From positions 4,321,001 through 4,385,000 of the forward strand of contig NZ_LT629751.1 in assembly GCF_900104805.1 (NCBI RefSeq): a stretch of DNA of 64,000 nt, written 5' to 3'. Within the stretch, counting starts at the first letter, position 1, and each line of letters starts with the position of its first letter. The notes beneath the pieces are model-generated. The model was not told the origin of the DNA, did not search any database, and worked only from the letters and a program-made list of their open reading frames with translations. Source of the DNA: Pseudomonas oryzae (GTDB lineage: Bacteria > Pseudomonadota > Gammaproteobacteria > Pseudomonadales > Pseudomonadaceae). Positions 1 to 14,272 of this stretch are shown in pieces. The translations under genes and the position numbers were made by a program.

Positions 1-130
1 CGCGCAGACTCTTGATCTCCCAGCCGACCAGGGCGACGCCCGCCTCGAAGCGCTGCTCGATGTGGTAATCGTGCAGGGCCTTCTTGTTGAGGGCGATGGT
101 GCCGGCGGGGTGTTTTTTCTGTTTAGCCAT
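1..130 (-). CDS. smpB: SsrA-binding protein SmpB (partial, N-terminal 43 residues)
   Basis: SmpB binds tmRNA (SsrA) and brings it to stalled ribosomes for trans-translation. Only the N-terminus is in the window; the gene continues past the left edge. The visible protein starts MAKQKK and contains [13 protein letters not shown] and [13 protein letters not shown], which match the start of the SmpB OB-fold. The ATG lies at 128-130. No Shine-Dalgarno sequence is visible. A perfect TATAAT hexamer on the same strand sits only 9 nt upstream, so the transcript may have almost no 5' leader. The gene is divergent from ratA. Confidence 0.95.
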   Translation of the reverse strand, partial: MAKQKKHPAGTIALNKKALHDYHIEQRFEAGVALVGWEIKSLR

Positions 131-139
131 AGGCCGCGC

Positions 140-145
140 ATTATA
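140..145 (-). promoter_or_regulatory. -10 hexamer of the smpB promoter
   Basis: A perfect TATAAT on the minus strand ends 9 nt before the smpB ATG. The matching -35 region is weak (TGGCGC at 17 nt spacing). If this hexamer is used, transcription would start about 2-4 nt before the start codon. Confidence 0.5.
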
Positions 146-248
146 GGGACTTGCCGCGCGCGGCGCCACGCGTATCGCCGGTGGCGGGCCGCTTGAGCGG
201 TTGCGGCGAAAACCGGACAATGCGCGGATATTTTCCGGCGAGTCCCGC

Positions 249-683
249 ATGAGCACGCACATCCAACGCTCGGCCCTGCTGCCGTATCCGGCGCAGGCCC
301 TGTACGACCTGGTCAACGATGTGGCCAGCTACCCGCAGTTCCTGCCCTGGTGCAGCGCCAGCGAGGTGCTGGAAAGCACGCCCACGCGCATGCGCGCGAC
401 CCTCAAGGTGGGGCGGGCCGGGATCAACCAGCAGTTCACCACCTGCAACAGCCTGACGCCGGGCGAGTCGATCGAGATGAAGCTCGAGCAGGGGCCGTTC
501 AGCGCCCTGTACGGGGTGTGGACCTTCCAGGCGCTGAGTGACAGCGCGTGCAAGATCAGCCTCGATCTGTCCTTCGATTATTCCGGGGCGCTGGTCAAGG
601 CGACCCTCGGGCCGCTGTTCAACCAGGCCGCCACCACCATGGTCGACGCCTTCTGCCAAAGGGCCAAGCAACTCTATGGGTAA
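249..683 (+). CDS. ratA: RatA/PasT family START-domain protein (ubiquinone-binding, ribosome-association toxin family)
   Basis: This 144-residue protein belongs to the RatA/Coq10 family of the START (SRPBCC) fold. In E. coli, RatA has been linked to blocking 50S-30S association, while Coq10 relatives bind ubiquinone. It starts [15 protein letters not shown] and contains the family block [17 protein letters not shown], then FDYSG and the C-terminal [10 protein letters not shown]. The ATG at 249 follows GGCGAG. An in-frame start at 201 exists, but it would add a non-family leader. The last 8 nt overlap rnfH, so the two genes are probably translationally coupled, as in the E. coli ratA-ratB pair. 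Which role, toxin or quinone binding, applies here cannot be read from sequence. Confidence 0.9.
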   Translation: MSTHIQRSALLPYPAQALYDLVNDVASYPQFLPWCSASEVLESTPTRMRATLKVGRAGINQQFTTCNSLTPGESIEMKLEQGPFSALYGVWTFQALSDSACKISLDLSFDYSGALVKATLGPLFNQAATTMVDAFCQRAKQLYG

Positions 684-996
684 GTCGGACACCATCGCCG
701 TCGAGGTGGTCTACGCCCTCGCCGACAAGCAGAAACTCCTGCGTCTGAGCGTGCCCTACGGCACCACCATACGCGAGGCCGCCGAGCGCTCGGGGATCGC
801 CGGGCTGTTTCCGGGGCTGGATCTGGCCAGCGCGCCCATGGGGATCTTCGGCAAGGCGGTGGCCCGCCCCGAGGAGCGGGTGCTGGAGGACGGCGAGCGG
901 GTGGAGATCTATCGGCCGCTGATCGCCGATCCCAAGGAAGCGCGCAAGCAGCGCGCCGCCAAGGTGGCCAAGGCCAAGTCGGACGGCGGCGAGTGA
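676..996 (+). CDS. rnfH: RnfH family protein (RatB-like, ubiquitin-like fold)
   Basis: This small 106-residue protein of the RnfH/RatB family has a beta-grasp fold predicted from family. It begins [19 protein letters not shown] and contains IREAAERSGIAGLFP and GERVEIYRPLIADPKEARK, the conserved closing strand of the family. The C-terminus is a Lys/Ala-rich tail (KQRAAKVAKAKSDGGE). Its start codon lies inside the end of ratA in another frame, so it is read from the ratA message. Its cellular role is not established. A strong terminator follows within 25 nt. Confidence 0.9.
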   Translation: MGKSDTIAVEVVYALADKQKLLRLSVPYGTTIREAAERSGIAGLFPGLDLASAPMGIFGKAVARPEERVLEDGERVEIYRPLIADPKEARKQRAAKVAKAKSDGGE

Positions 997-1017
997 GGTT
1001 GGTCGCGGCCTGAAACG

Positions 1018-1044
1018 AAAAAGCCCGAGCGTTGCTCGGGCTTT
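1018..1044. terminator. Intrinsic terminator between rnfH and bamE (convergent)
   Basis: A perfect 10-bp stem (AAGCCCGAGC / GCTCGGGCTT) with a GTT loop, an A-run on the left and TTT on the right. It can serve both rnfH (+) and bamE (-), whose 3' ends face it. Confidence 0.9.
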
Positions 1045-1068
1045 GCATTTGCGGGCGGGAGGCGGCGG

Positions 1069-1629
1069 TTATTCCGCTTCTTCGGCCTCGGGCTCGACGT
1101 CCAGCGGTTCCGGGCTCGGTACCGCTGCCGGCTCGGCCTCGTCGACCTCGCGCTGGATCTGCTCGAGCAGCGAGCCGGGAGCCGGGGCCGCTTCGCTGGG
1201 GGCGGCGACCGGCGCCGCGGGCTGCTCGCCGGTGCTCGGCGTGGCTTGCAGCTGGGTATCGCCGGCGCTGCCGCTGATCGCTTCGTCGCGGCTCTGCCCG
1301 GGCATGAAGTCGCCGGCCAGGCCGATCAGCTGGTCGTTGCCGTCGAACATCAGGCTGATGCGTTCCTGCTGGCGTTCGCCGCCGCCCGGCTGGAGGCTGT
1401 ACAGGTAATCCCAGCGGCGGGCGTGGAAGGTGTCGGTGATCAGCGGGTTGCCCATGATAAACCGCACTTGCCGCTGGGTCATTCCAGGGCGCAACTGGTC
1501 TATCATGTCCTGAGTAACCACGTTGCCCTGCTGGATATCGATCTTGTACACCCCCGGAAACGAACAGCCGGCGAGTGCTGCAAGTCCCAGGAAGGTGAGG
1601 CCGGTCAGCATGAGCTTGGCTTTTTGCAT
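1069..1629 (-). CDS. bamE: Outer membrane assembly lipoprotein BamE/OmlA (SmpA)
   Basis: BamE is the small lipoprotein of the BAM complex, which inserts beta-barrel proteins in the outer membrane; in Pseudomonas it is called OmlA. The 186-residue precursor has a short lipoprotein signal with lipobox LAGC, then the SmpA/OmlA domain: [41 protein letters not shown] and RISLMFDGN. Residues after about 120 are an Ala/Pro/Glu-rich low-complexity tail that is longer than in E. coli BamE (113 residues). The ATG at 1627-1629 was chosen because it places the lipobox about 22 residues in. The gene is divergent from fur, with 96 nt between the two starts, so the promoters probably overlap. Confidence 0.93.
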   Translation of the reverse strand: MQKAKLMLTGLTFLGLAALAGCSFPGVYKIDIQQGNVVTQDMIDQLRPGMTQRQVRFIMGNPLITDTFHARRWDYLYSLQPGGGERQQERISLMFDGNDQLIGLAGDFMPGQSRDEAISGSAGDTQLQATPSTGEQPAAPVAAPSEAAPAPGSLLEQIQREVDEAEPAAVPSPEPLDVEPEAEEAE

Positions 1630-1725
1630 CGGTGGGTCTCTTCCACTATCTTGGCGGGCAACAGAAACGGGATCATACCCGCATTGAGGGAGGCTGCGAA
1701 GCGCTCCCCCGCGAGAAAGCTGAAC

Positions 1726-2130
1726 ATGGTTGAAAACAACGAACTGCGTAAGGCCGGGCTCAAGGTCACCCTTCCCCGGATCAAGATCCTGCAGATGCTC
1801 GACTCCTCCCAGCGGCGTCACATGAGTGCCGAGGACGTGTACAAGGCGCTGATCGATGCCGGCGAGGACGTCGGTCTGGCCACCGTGTACCGGGTGCTGA
1901 CCCAGTTCGAGGCGGCCGGTCTGGTCGAGCGCCACAACTTCGATGGCGGTCATGCGGTATTCGAGCTGTCCGACGGCGCCCACCACGATCACATGATCAA
2001 CGTCGACAGCGGCGAGGTGATCGAGTTCATCGATCCGCAGATCGAGAAGCGCCAGCGCGAGATCGCCGAGGAGCACGGCTACGAGCTGGTCGATCACAAC
2101 CTGGTGCTCTACGTGCGCAAGAAGTCCTGA
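1726..2130 (+). CDS. fur: Ferric uptake regulator Fur
   Basis: Fur is the iron-sensing dimeric repressor. The 134-residue protein has the N-terminal winged helix ([36 protein letters not shown]) and the metal-binding region with [13 protein letters not shown]. The length and the lack of the CxxC pair after HHDH are typical of the Pseudomonas form. It starts [12 protein letters not shown] after GAGAAAG. It is divergent from bamE, and a terminator follows. A likely target lies in this same window: the prrF promoter near 54.3 kb carries a Fur-box-like sequence. Confidence 0.97.
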   Translation: MVENNELRKAGLKVTLPRIKILQMLDSSQRRHMSAEDVYKALIDAGEDVGLATVYRVLTQFEAAGLVERHNFDGGHAVFELSDGAHHDHMINVDSGEVIEFIDPQIEKRQREIAEEHGYELVDHNLVLYVRKKS

Positions 2131-2147
2131 TCGGACGTCGAACGCCA

Positions 2148-2171
2148 AAGGGCGACCCGCGGGTCGCCCTT
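2148..2171. terminator. Bidirectional terminator between fur and recN
   Basis: The inverted repeat AAGGGCGACC / GGGTCGCCCTT has a very short loop, flanked by A's on the left and T's on the right, between two convergent genes. Confidence 0.85.
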
Positions 2172-2190
2172 CGCATGTCTGGCGGGTGCG

Positions 2191-3864
2191 TCAGGCCGCC
2201 ACGTTGCCGATCAGCTGGCGGGCGTGGGCCAGGGACTCCTTGGTCAGGTCGAGACCGCCGAGCATGCGTGCGACTTCCTCGATGCGCTGGCTGGGGCCGA
2301 GTTCGGCGACCGCCGTGCGCGTCTCGCTGCTGCCGCGCTGCTTGTGCACGAACAGGTGCTGGTGACCATGTGCGGCTACCTGCGGCAGGTGGGTGACGGT
2401 GAGTACCTGGCCGCGCTCGCCGAGGCGACGCAGTAGTTGGCCGACCACCTCGGCGGTGGGGCCGCCGATGCCGACGTCGACCTCGTCGAACACCAGGGTG
2501 GGGATGCGCGAGGTCTGCGCGGTGATCACCTGGATGGCCAGGCTGATGCGCGACAGTTCGCCGCCGGAGGCGACCTTGGCCAGGCCCTTGAGCGGCTGGC
2601 CGGGGTTGGCGCTGACCTGGAACTCCACCTGCTCCTGGCCGTGGGCCTGCGGCTCCTCGCTGCCGCCCGGCTGCAGGGCGATGGCGAAGCGCCCGCCGGG
2701 CATGCCCAGGCGCTGCATCTCCGCTTCCACCGCGGCAGCCAGCTGGCCGGCCGCCGCGCGTCGGCGCGCGCTCAGTTCGCCGGCCCTGGCCTGGTAGTGG
2801 CGGGCGTAGGCGTCCAGTTCCTCGCCGAGCCGCTCGATGGCTTCGTCGCCGGCATGCAGGCCATCCAGTTCGGCCCGCAGGCGCTGCTGCAGTTCGCCCA
2901 GTTCGCCCGGCTGCACGCGGTGCTTGCGCGCCAGACTGTAGATGCTGTCCAGGCGCTCCTCGATCTGCTGCAGGCGTTGCGGGTCGGCCTCGAAGTGGTC
3001 GACGAAGCGGTTGAGGCTGCTGACCGCCTCCTCGACCTGGATCTGCGCGCTGGCCAGCAGGTTGATCGCTTCTTCCAGCGCGGCCGGCTGGCCGTGCCCG
3101 CCGCTCAGGCGTTGCAGGCTGCTGCCCAGGGCGCTGAGCACGTTGCCGTCGTCGCTCTCGCTGCACAGGTCGAGCACCTGGCGGCAGGCGCCGAGCAGGG
3201 CGCCGGCGTTGCTCAGGGTCTTGTGCTCGAGCTCCAGCTCTTCCAGTTCGCCATTGCCGAGGGCGAGGTTGTCCAGCTCCTCGAGCTGGTAGCTGAGCAG
3301 TTGCTGGCGCGCGCGCTGCTCCTCGCCGCTGCCGGCCAGGCGCTGCAGTTCGCTGCGCGTCTGCCGCCAGCGCTGCGCCGCCAGTTGCACCTGGCGCGCC
3401 AGCTCGTCGGCGCCGGCATAGGCGTCGAGCAGGCGGCGGTGGGTGTCGGGCTTGAGCAGCGACTGGTGCTCGTGCTGGCTGTGGATGTCGATCAGCCGCT
3501 CGCCGAGCAGCTTGAGGTCGCCCAGCGGGCAGGGCGTGCCGTTGATGTAGGCGCGCGAGCGGCCCTCGCGGGTGATCACCCGGCGCAGGATGCACGGTCC
3601 GTCGCCGTCGAGGTCGCGCTCGGCCAGCCAGGCGTGTGCCTCGGGGATGTCGGCGAGGTCGAAGCTGGCGAGGATGTCCGCCTTGTCGGCGCCGGGGCGC
3701 ACCACCTCGCTGTCGGCGCGATCGCCGAGGGCGAGGCCCAGGGCGTCGAGCATGATCGACTTGCCGGCGCCGGTTTCGCCGGTGATGACGCTCATGCCGG
3801 CGCGCAGCTCCAGATCGAGCTGTTCGACGATGGCGTAGTTGCGGATCGACAGATGCACGAGCAT
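2191..3864 (-). CDS. recN: DNA repair protein RecN (SMC-like ATPase)
   Basis: RecN is an SMC-family ATPase that holds broken DNA ends during double-strand break repair. The 557-residue length is standard. The N-terminal head has the Walker A motif GETGAGKS (about residue 29), followed by two coiled-coil halves rich in Glu/Leu/Arg, and a C-terminal half-head with the signature VASGGELSRI and the Walker B TLVFDEVDVGIGG. It starts MLVHLSIRNYAIVE. The upstream region carries a perfect 16-bp LexA box, so SOS control is expected. Its transcript runs toward fur. Confidence 0.97.
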   Translation of the reverse strand: MLVHLSIRNYAIVEQLDLELRAGMSVITGETGAGKSIMLDALGLALGDRADSEVVRPGADKADILASFDLADIPEAHAWLAERDLDGDGPCILRRVITREGRSRAYINGTPCPLGDLKLLGERLIDIHSQHEHQSLLKPDTHRRLLDAYAGADELARQVQLAAQRWRQTRSELQRLAGSGEEQRARQQLLSYQLEELDNLALGNGELEELELEHKTLSNAGALLGACRQVLDLCSESDDGNVLSALGSSLQRLSGGHGQPAALEEAINLLASAQIQVEEAVSSLNRFVDHFEADPQRLQQIEERLDSIYSLARKHRVQPGELGELQQRLRAELDGLHAGDEAIERLGEELDAYARHYQARAGELSARRRAAAGQLAAAVEAEMQRLGMPGGRFAIALQPGGSEEPQAHGQEQVEFQVSANPGQPLKGLAKVASGGELSRISLAIQVITAQTSRIPTLVFDEVDVGIGGPTAEVVGQLLRRLGERGQVLTVTHLPQVAAHGHQHLFVHKQRGSSETRTAVAELGPSQRIEEVARMLGGLDLTKESLAHARQLIGNVAA

Positions 3865-3886
3865 GGCCGGGCCCTCGCGATGGGTT

Positions 3887-3921
3887 CTGTGTATTTGTAC
3901 AGTGCTTGGTTATTTATACAG
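3887..3921 (-). promoter_or_regulatory. LexA operator(s) upstream of recN
   Basis: CTGT-GTATTTGT-ACAG at 3887-3902 is an exact match to the 16-bp LexA consensus CTGT-N8-ACAG. A second, degenerate copy (TTGG-TTATTTAT-ACAG, 3906-3921) lies three bases beyond it. Both sit 20-60 bp upstream of the recN start, as expected for SOS repression. Confidence 0.85.
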
Positions 3922-3947
3922 TAGCCAACTTTGTCGCGGCAATCCCC

Positions 3948-3975
3948 CTTGAAGCGGACGCGCGCGCCCCCATAT
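3948..3975 (+). promoter_or_regulatory. Sigma-32 heat-shock promoter of grpE
   Basis: CTTGAAG (3948-3954), a 13-nt spacer, then CCCCATAT (3968-3975). This matches the RpoH consensus CTTGAAA-N13/14-CCCCATNT in all but one base. It lies about 55 nt before the grpE ATG. Confidence 0.88.
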
Positions 3976-4029
3976 AGGCGGACTGAATCGCGGGCCATGC
4001 GCCCGAGCGTTGTTTTCAAGGAGACATCC

Positions 4030-4569
4030 ATGGCTGACGAACACAAGCTTGATCCGCAGGGCCCCGAGGCCGAGGTGCAGGACGCGGCGGCAACCGCCGG
4101 CGACGATCTGGCGCAGCGCGTGCAGGCGCTCGAGGAGCAGCTGGCCGAGGCCCGCGACCAGTCCCTGCGTGCCGTGGCCGAACTGCAGAACGTGCGTCGC
4201 CGTGCCGAACAGGATGTGGAGAAGGCGCACAAGTTCGCCCTGGAGAAGTTCGCCAGCGACCTGCTGCTGGTGGTCGACAGTCTGGAACGCGGCCTGGAGC
4301 TGTCCGATCCGGCCAACGAGGCCATCCGTCCGATGCGCGAAGGCATGGAACTGACCCTCAAGGCCTTCCACGACACCCTCAAGCGCTACCAGGTCGAAGC
4401 CATCGATCCGCACGGCGAGCCGTTCAACCCGGAGCATCACCAGGCCATGGCCATGGAGGCCAACGGCAGCGTCGAGCCGGGCAGCGTGCTCAAGGTGTTC
4501 CAGAAGGGCTACCTGCTCAATGGTCGTCTGCTGCGCCCCGCCATGGTGGTGGTCAGCAAGGCCGAGTGA
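4030..4569 (+). CDS. grpE: Nucleotide exchange factor GrpE
   Basis: GrpE drives ADP release from DnaK. The 179-residue protein has an acidic N-terminus, a long helix (residues about 30-85, rich in Glu/Leu with [16 protein letters not shown]), and the C-terminal beta domain with [14 protein letters not shown] and [19 protein letters not shown], the hallmark region. The start follows AAGGAGACATCC, a strong ribosome site. It is the first gene of the grpE-dnaK-dnaJ heat-shock cluster and has its own sigma-32 promoter. Confidence 0.97.
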   Translation: MADEHKLDPQGPEAEVQDAAATAGDDLAQRVQALEEQLAEARDQSLRAVAELQNVRRRAEQDVEKAHKFALEKFASDLLLVVDSLERGLELSDPANEAIRPMREGMELTLKAFHDTLKRYQVEAIDPHGEPFNPEHHQAMAMEANGSVEPGSVLKVFQKGYLLNGRLLRPAMVVVSKAE

Positions 4570-4588
4570 ATCAATCGCCGGGAATGCC

Positions 4589-4616
4589 CTTGAAAGCCGT
4601 CGGGGCATCCCCATCT
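4589..4616 (+). promoter_or_regulatory. Second sigma-32 promoter, upstream of dnaK
   Basis: CTTGAAA (4589-4595), 13 nt, then CCCCATCT (4609-4616), a full match to the RpoH consensus. It lies in the grpE-dnaK gap, 70 nt before the dnaK ATG, so dnaK can be heat-induced independently of grpE. Confidence 0.9.
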
Positions 4617-4687
4617 GTAGTGCCAAGCATCGAGTCATCCGGGCGGCCGCGCGAGGCCGCCGGAATCCAAGTTTCGGGAGAGTGAAT

Positions 4688-6613
<1,926 letters not shown>

Positions 6614-6671
6614 GCGTCACGCTTGCTTCCGCCCCCGGCCTGGCGCGCGTCTGCGTCAGGCCTGAACCGCC

Positions 6672-6693
6672 ACGCGGGAGCTTGCTCCCGCGT
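6672..6693. repeat. REP-like perfect hairpin between dnaK and dnaJ
   Basis: A 10-bp perfect inverted repeat (ACGCGGGAGC / GCTCCCGCGT) with a TT loop. The core GCGGGAGCTTGCTCCCGC resembles the repetitive extragenic palindromes scattered in Pseudomonas genomes. There is no T-run, so it is not a typical terminator. It may stabilise the dnaK message against 3' decay and set the dnaK/dnaJ ratio. Confidence 0.6.
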
Positions 6694-6734
6694 CGGCGTG
6701 TCTGGGGAAGATGAAATCGGAGTGCACGAGATCC

Positions 6735-7862
6735 ATGGCAAAACGTGACTATTACGAGGTGCTCGGTGTCGAGCGCGGCGCCAGCGAGGCGGAGCTGAAG
6801 AAGGCCTACCGTCGCCTGGCCATGAAGTACCACCCGGACCGCAACCCCGACGACAAGGCGGCCGAGGAGAAATTCAAGGAGGCCAACGAGGCCTACGAGG
6901 TGCTCTCCGACGCCAGCAAGCGCGCCGCCTACGACCAGTACGGGCATGCCGGCGTCGATCCGAGCATGGGCGGCGGTGCCGGTTTCGGCGCCGGTGGCGC
7001 CAACTTCTCCGATATCTTCGGCGATGTGTTCAGCGACTTCTTCGGCGGCGGGCGCGGCGGCTCGCGCGGCGGCCCGCAGCGCGGCGCCGACCTGCGCTAC
7101 ACCCTCGAGCTGGACCTCGAGGAAGCGGTGCGCGGCACCACGGTGACCATCCGTGTGCCGACCCTGGTGGCGTGCAAGACCTGCGACGGCAGCGGCGCCA
7201 AGAAGGGCAGCTCGCCGGTGACCTGTACCACCTGCGGCGGCATCGGTCAGGTGCGCATGCAGCAGGGCTTCTTCTCGGTGCAGCAGACCTGCCCGCGCTG
7301 TCATGGCAGCGGCAAGATGATTTCCGACCCGTGCGGCAGCTGTCATGGCCAGGGGCGCGTCGAGGAGCACAAGACCCTTTCGGTCAAGGTGCCGGCCGGC
7401 GTCGATACCGGCGATCGCATCCGTCTGGCCGGCGAGGGCGAGGCCGGTACACTGGGCGGCCCGGCCGGCGACCTGTACGTGGTGGTCAACGTGCGCGAGC
7501 ATGCGATCTTCCAGCGCGACGGTAAGCACCTGTACTGCGAGGTGCCGATCAGCTTCGCCGACGCGGCGCTGGGGGGCGAGCTGGAGGTGCCGACCCTGGA
7601 CGGTCGGGTCAAGCTGAAGATTCCCGAGGCGACCCAGACCGGCAAGCTGTTCCGCCTGCGCGGCAAGGGTGTCGTCCCGGTGCGCGGCGGTGGTGCCGGT
7701 GACCTGATGTGTCGGGTGGTGGTGGAGACGCCGGTCAACCTCGACAAGCGTCAGCGCGAGCTGCTCGAGGAGTTCCGCGGCACCCTGCAGGGCGACAGCT
7801 CGCACTCGCCCAAGGCCAGCGGCTGGTTCGAAGGCGTGAAGCGTTTCTTCGACGATCTTTAA
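6735..7862 (+). CDS. dnaJ: Chaperone protein DnaJ (type I Hsp40)
   Basis: DnaJ is the Hsp40 co-chaperone that delivers substrates to DnaK and stimulates its ATPase. The 375-residue protein has the full type I layout: J domain (residues 5-70, HPD at 33-35), Gly/Phe-rich linker ([13 protein letters not shown], then [12 protein letters not shown]), four CxxCxGxG zinc repeats ([32 protein letters not shown]) and the C-terminal substrate-binding domain. The ATG at 6735 gives the family-standard [13 protein letters not shown] longer in-frame start at 6711 lacks family support. Confidence 0.98.
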   Translation: MAKRDYYEVLGVERGASEAELKKAYRRLAMKYHPDRNPDDKAAEEKFKEANEAYEVLSDASKRAAYDQYGHAGVDPSMGGGAGFGAGGANFSDIFGDVFSDFFGGGRGGSRGGPQRGADLRYTLELDLEEAVRGTTVTIRVPTLVACKTCDGSGAKKGSSPVTCTTCGGIGQVRMQQGFFSVQQTCPRCHGSGKMISDPCGSCHGQGRVEEHKTLSVKVPAGVDTGDRIRLAGEGEAGTLGGPAGDLYVVVNVREHAIFQRDGKHLYCEVPISFADAALGGELEVPTLDGRVKLKIPEATQTGKLFRLRGKGVVPVRGGGAGDLMCRVVVETPVNLDKRQRELLEEFRGTLQGDSSHSPKASGWFEGVKRFFDDL

Positions 7863-8717
<855 letters not shown>

Positions 8718-8723
8718 CTGTCG

Positions 8724-8745
8724 CCGGCCGCGGTTTTGCGGCCGG
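8724..8745 (+). terminator. Hairpin just after dapB
   Basis: An 8-bp GC stem (CCGGCCGC / GCGGCCGG) with a GGTTTT loop starts 7 nt after the dapB stop. There is no T-run after it, so it is a weak or Rho-assisted terminator candidate. Confidence 0.45.
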
Positions 8746-8792
8746 ACGTGCCCCGCGAGGGTGCAGTGGCCGGCGCAGACGCCGCAGGCCCC

Positions 8793-8821
8793 TTTCCGCT
8801 GGATGATTTTTGTACTAAAAT
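8793..8821 (+). promoter_or_regulatory. Candidate carA promoter
   Basis: The -10 hexamer TAAAAT (8816-8821) lies 17 nt after a weak -35 TTTCCG (8793-8798). This would start transcription near 8828 and place the small leader ORF and the hairpin at 8866 inside the carA 5' leader. The repeated TGTCC sequence at 8834 and 8856 may be an operator. Confidence 0.5.
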
Positions 8822-8847
8822 CTCAATCCAGTGTGTCCATTAAGAGC

Positions 8848-8877
8848 ATGCAAAGTGTCCAAATCAAAGCGGGGTGA
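8848..8877 (+). CDS. Candidate 9-residue carA leader peptide (MQSVQIKAG)
   Basis: ATG at 8848 opens a 9-codon frame that stops at TGA 8875-8877. That stop lies inside the left arm of the strong terminator hairpin at 8866-8905. A ribosome reaching the stop would cover the left arm and prevent the hairpin, which is the geometry of a translation-coupled attenuator. The ribosome site is weak (AAGAG, 4-5 nt before the ATG). The peptide has no run of Arg codons, so if it acts, it is unlikely to be classic amino-acid attenuation. This call rests on position only. Confidence 0.4.
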   Translation: MQSVQIKAG

Positions 8878-8905
8878 TGTGGTTCTCACGTCATTCCGCT
8901 TTTTT
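8866..8905 (+). terminator. Intrinsic terminator/attenuator in the carA leader
   Basis: A 14-bp stem (left arm AAAGCGGGGTGATG, right arm CGTCATTCCGCTTT, with three G-U pairs) and a 9-nt loop are followed directly by more T's (seven T's in all from 8900). It ends 45 nt before the carA start and lies downstream of the only plausible carA promoter, so it should act as an attenuator rather than only as the dapB terminator. Confidence 0.75.
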
Positions 8906-8950
8906 GCAGCCTGAATTTGCATGAAACGGCTCTATTTACGGGAGGTCTTC

Positions 8951-10087
<1,137 letters not shown>

Positions 10088-10123
10088 GACTGCCGACAGA
10101 TCAACGGATTCGTGTGAGTAAAC

Positions 10124-13341
<3,218 letters not shown>

Positions 13342-13345
<4 letters not shown>

Positions 13346-13815
13346 GCAAGTTCCCGATGACTGTCCAGGGCGTGCGCGCCCTGGAAGAGGAGCTGAAGCT
13401 CCTCAAGACCGAGCGGCCGAAGATCAGCCAGGCGATCGCCGAGGCGCGCGAACTGGGCGATCTCAAGGAAAACGCCGAGTACCACGCCGCCCGCGAGCAG
13501 CAGGGACTGATGGAGGCGCGCATCCGCGACATCGAGGCCAAGCTGTCCAATGCGCAGGTCATCGACGTCAGCGCGATTCCGCGCACCGGCAAGGTGATCT
13601 TCGGTACCACCGTGGACATCGCCAACTGCGAGACCGACGAGACGGTGACCTACCAGATCGTCGGTGACGACGAGGCCGACATCAAGGCCGGCAAGATCTC
13701 CGTCAGTTCGCCCATCGCCCGTGCCCTGGTGGGCAAGGAGGAGGGGGACGTGGTGATCGTGCAGACCCCCGGCGGCAAGGTCGAGTACGAGATCGTCGAG
13801 GTGCGTCATATCTGA
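13342..13815 (+). CDS. greA: Transcription elongation factor GreA
   Basis: GreA enters the RNA polymerase secondary channel and stimulates cleavage of backtracked RNA. The 157-residue protein has the N-terminal coiled coil ([36 protein letters not shown] with the acidic tip residues) and the C-terminal FKBP-like domain ([30 protein letters not shown]). The ATG overlaps the carB stop by 4 nt, so it is probably coupled to carB. A GC hairpin follows the stop directly. Confidence 0.98.
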
Positions 13816-13835
13816 GCGGGCGCTGCCGCGCCCGC
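13816..13835 (+). terminator. GC hairpin immediately after greA
   Basis: A perfect 8-bp stem (GCGGGCGC / GCGCCCGC) with a TGCC loop begins at the base after the greA stop. There is no T-run. The same bases may also encode the N-terminus of the next membrane protein (frame open from 13757). Confidence 0.4.
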
Positions 13836-13909
13836 CGGCACGCGCCGGCGCCATCAGCTGGCGCCTGGCGCAGACCTTCTGGGTCGGTGGGCTGTGGCTG
13901 CTCTACTTC

Positions 13910-14233
13910 GTGCTGCTGCCGGCGCTGGAGCACTACGGTCTGGCGCCGGTGCTGCTGGCGGATATCTCCGCCAGTCTGGTGCCCCTGCTGCTCGGCTTCG
14001 CCGGCTTCTGCGCCCTGCTGCAGAAGCTGGTGCTGGCCCAGGCGGAGGGGTTGCGCGGGTTGTGGGGGGATTTTCGCGGGCAGCTGCTGAGCGCGGTGCT
14101 GCTGCTGGTGCTGGCGTTCTTCGCTGGATCCTGGCTGGAGCTGGCTGACGAGCGCTGGCAGCTGTTCTGTTACCTGGCCGTGGCGACCTGCGGTCTGGTG
14201 CTGGTGCTGCAGCCGGTCCCCGGCGAGCAGTGA
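13910..14233 (+). CDS. Small integral membrane protein, DUF4149/TMEM205-like (start uncertain)
   Basis: From the GTG at 13910 this gives a 107-residue hydrophobic protein with three or four membrane segments. Two blocks are LLLGFAGFCALLQKLVL and LLSAVLLLVLAFFAGSWLEL. The frame is open back to 13757, and the residues just before the GTG (WRLAQTFWVGGLWLLYF) form most of a first membrane helix that looks native. The true protein therefore probably starts upstream. No ATG, GTG or TTG exists in that frame between 13757 and 13910; only non-standard codons (ATA at 13808, CTG at 13823) are available. No ribosome site precedes 13910. The hydrophobic pattern with TFWVGG and a Gly-rich helix suggests DUF4149, at moderate confidence. 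Function unknown. Confidence 0.65.
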   Translation: MLLPALEHYGLAPVLLADISASLVPLLLGFAGFCALLQKLVLAQAEGLRGLWGDFRGQLLSAVLLLVLAFFAGSWLELADERWQLFCYLAVATCGLVLVLQPVPGEQ

Positions 14234-14237
14234 GAGA

Positions 14238-14265
14238 CCGGGCGATGCCGCGCGGCATCGCCCGG
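14238..14265. terminator. Hairpin between the DUF4149-like gene and yhbY
   Basis: A 13-bp perfect inverted repeat (CCGGGCGATGCCG / CGGCATCGCCCGG) with a 2-nt centre lies between two convergent 3' ends. It lacks T-runs, so termination may be weak or Rho-dependent. Confidence 0.6.
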
Positions 14266-14272
14266 GCGCCAC

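Noticed and set aside
8834..8860. Direct repeat TGTCC(A) at 8834 and 8856 as ArgR half-sites in the carA leader
   Set aside because: The 22-nt spacing and the partial match to TGTCGC-N2-AA are not convincing. A binding test would be decisive.
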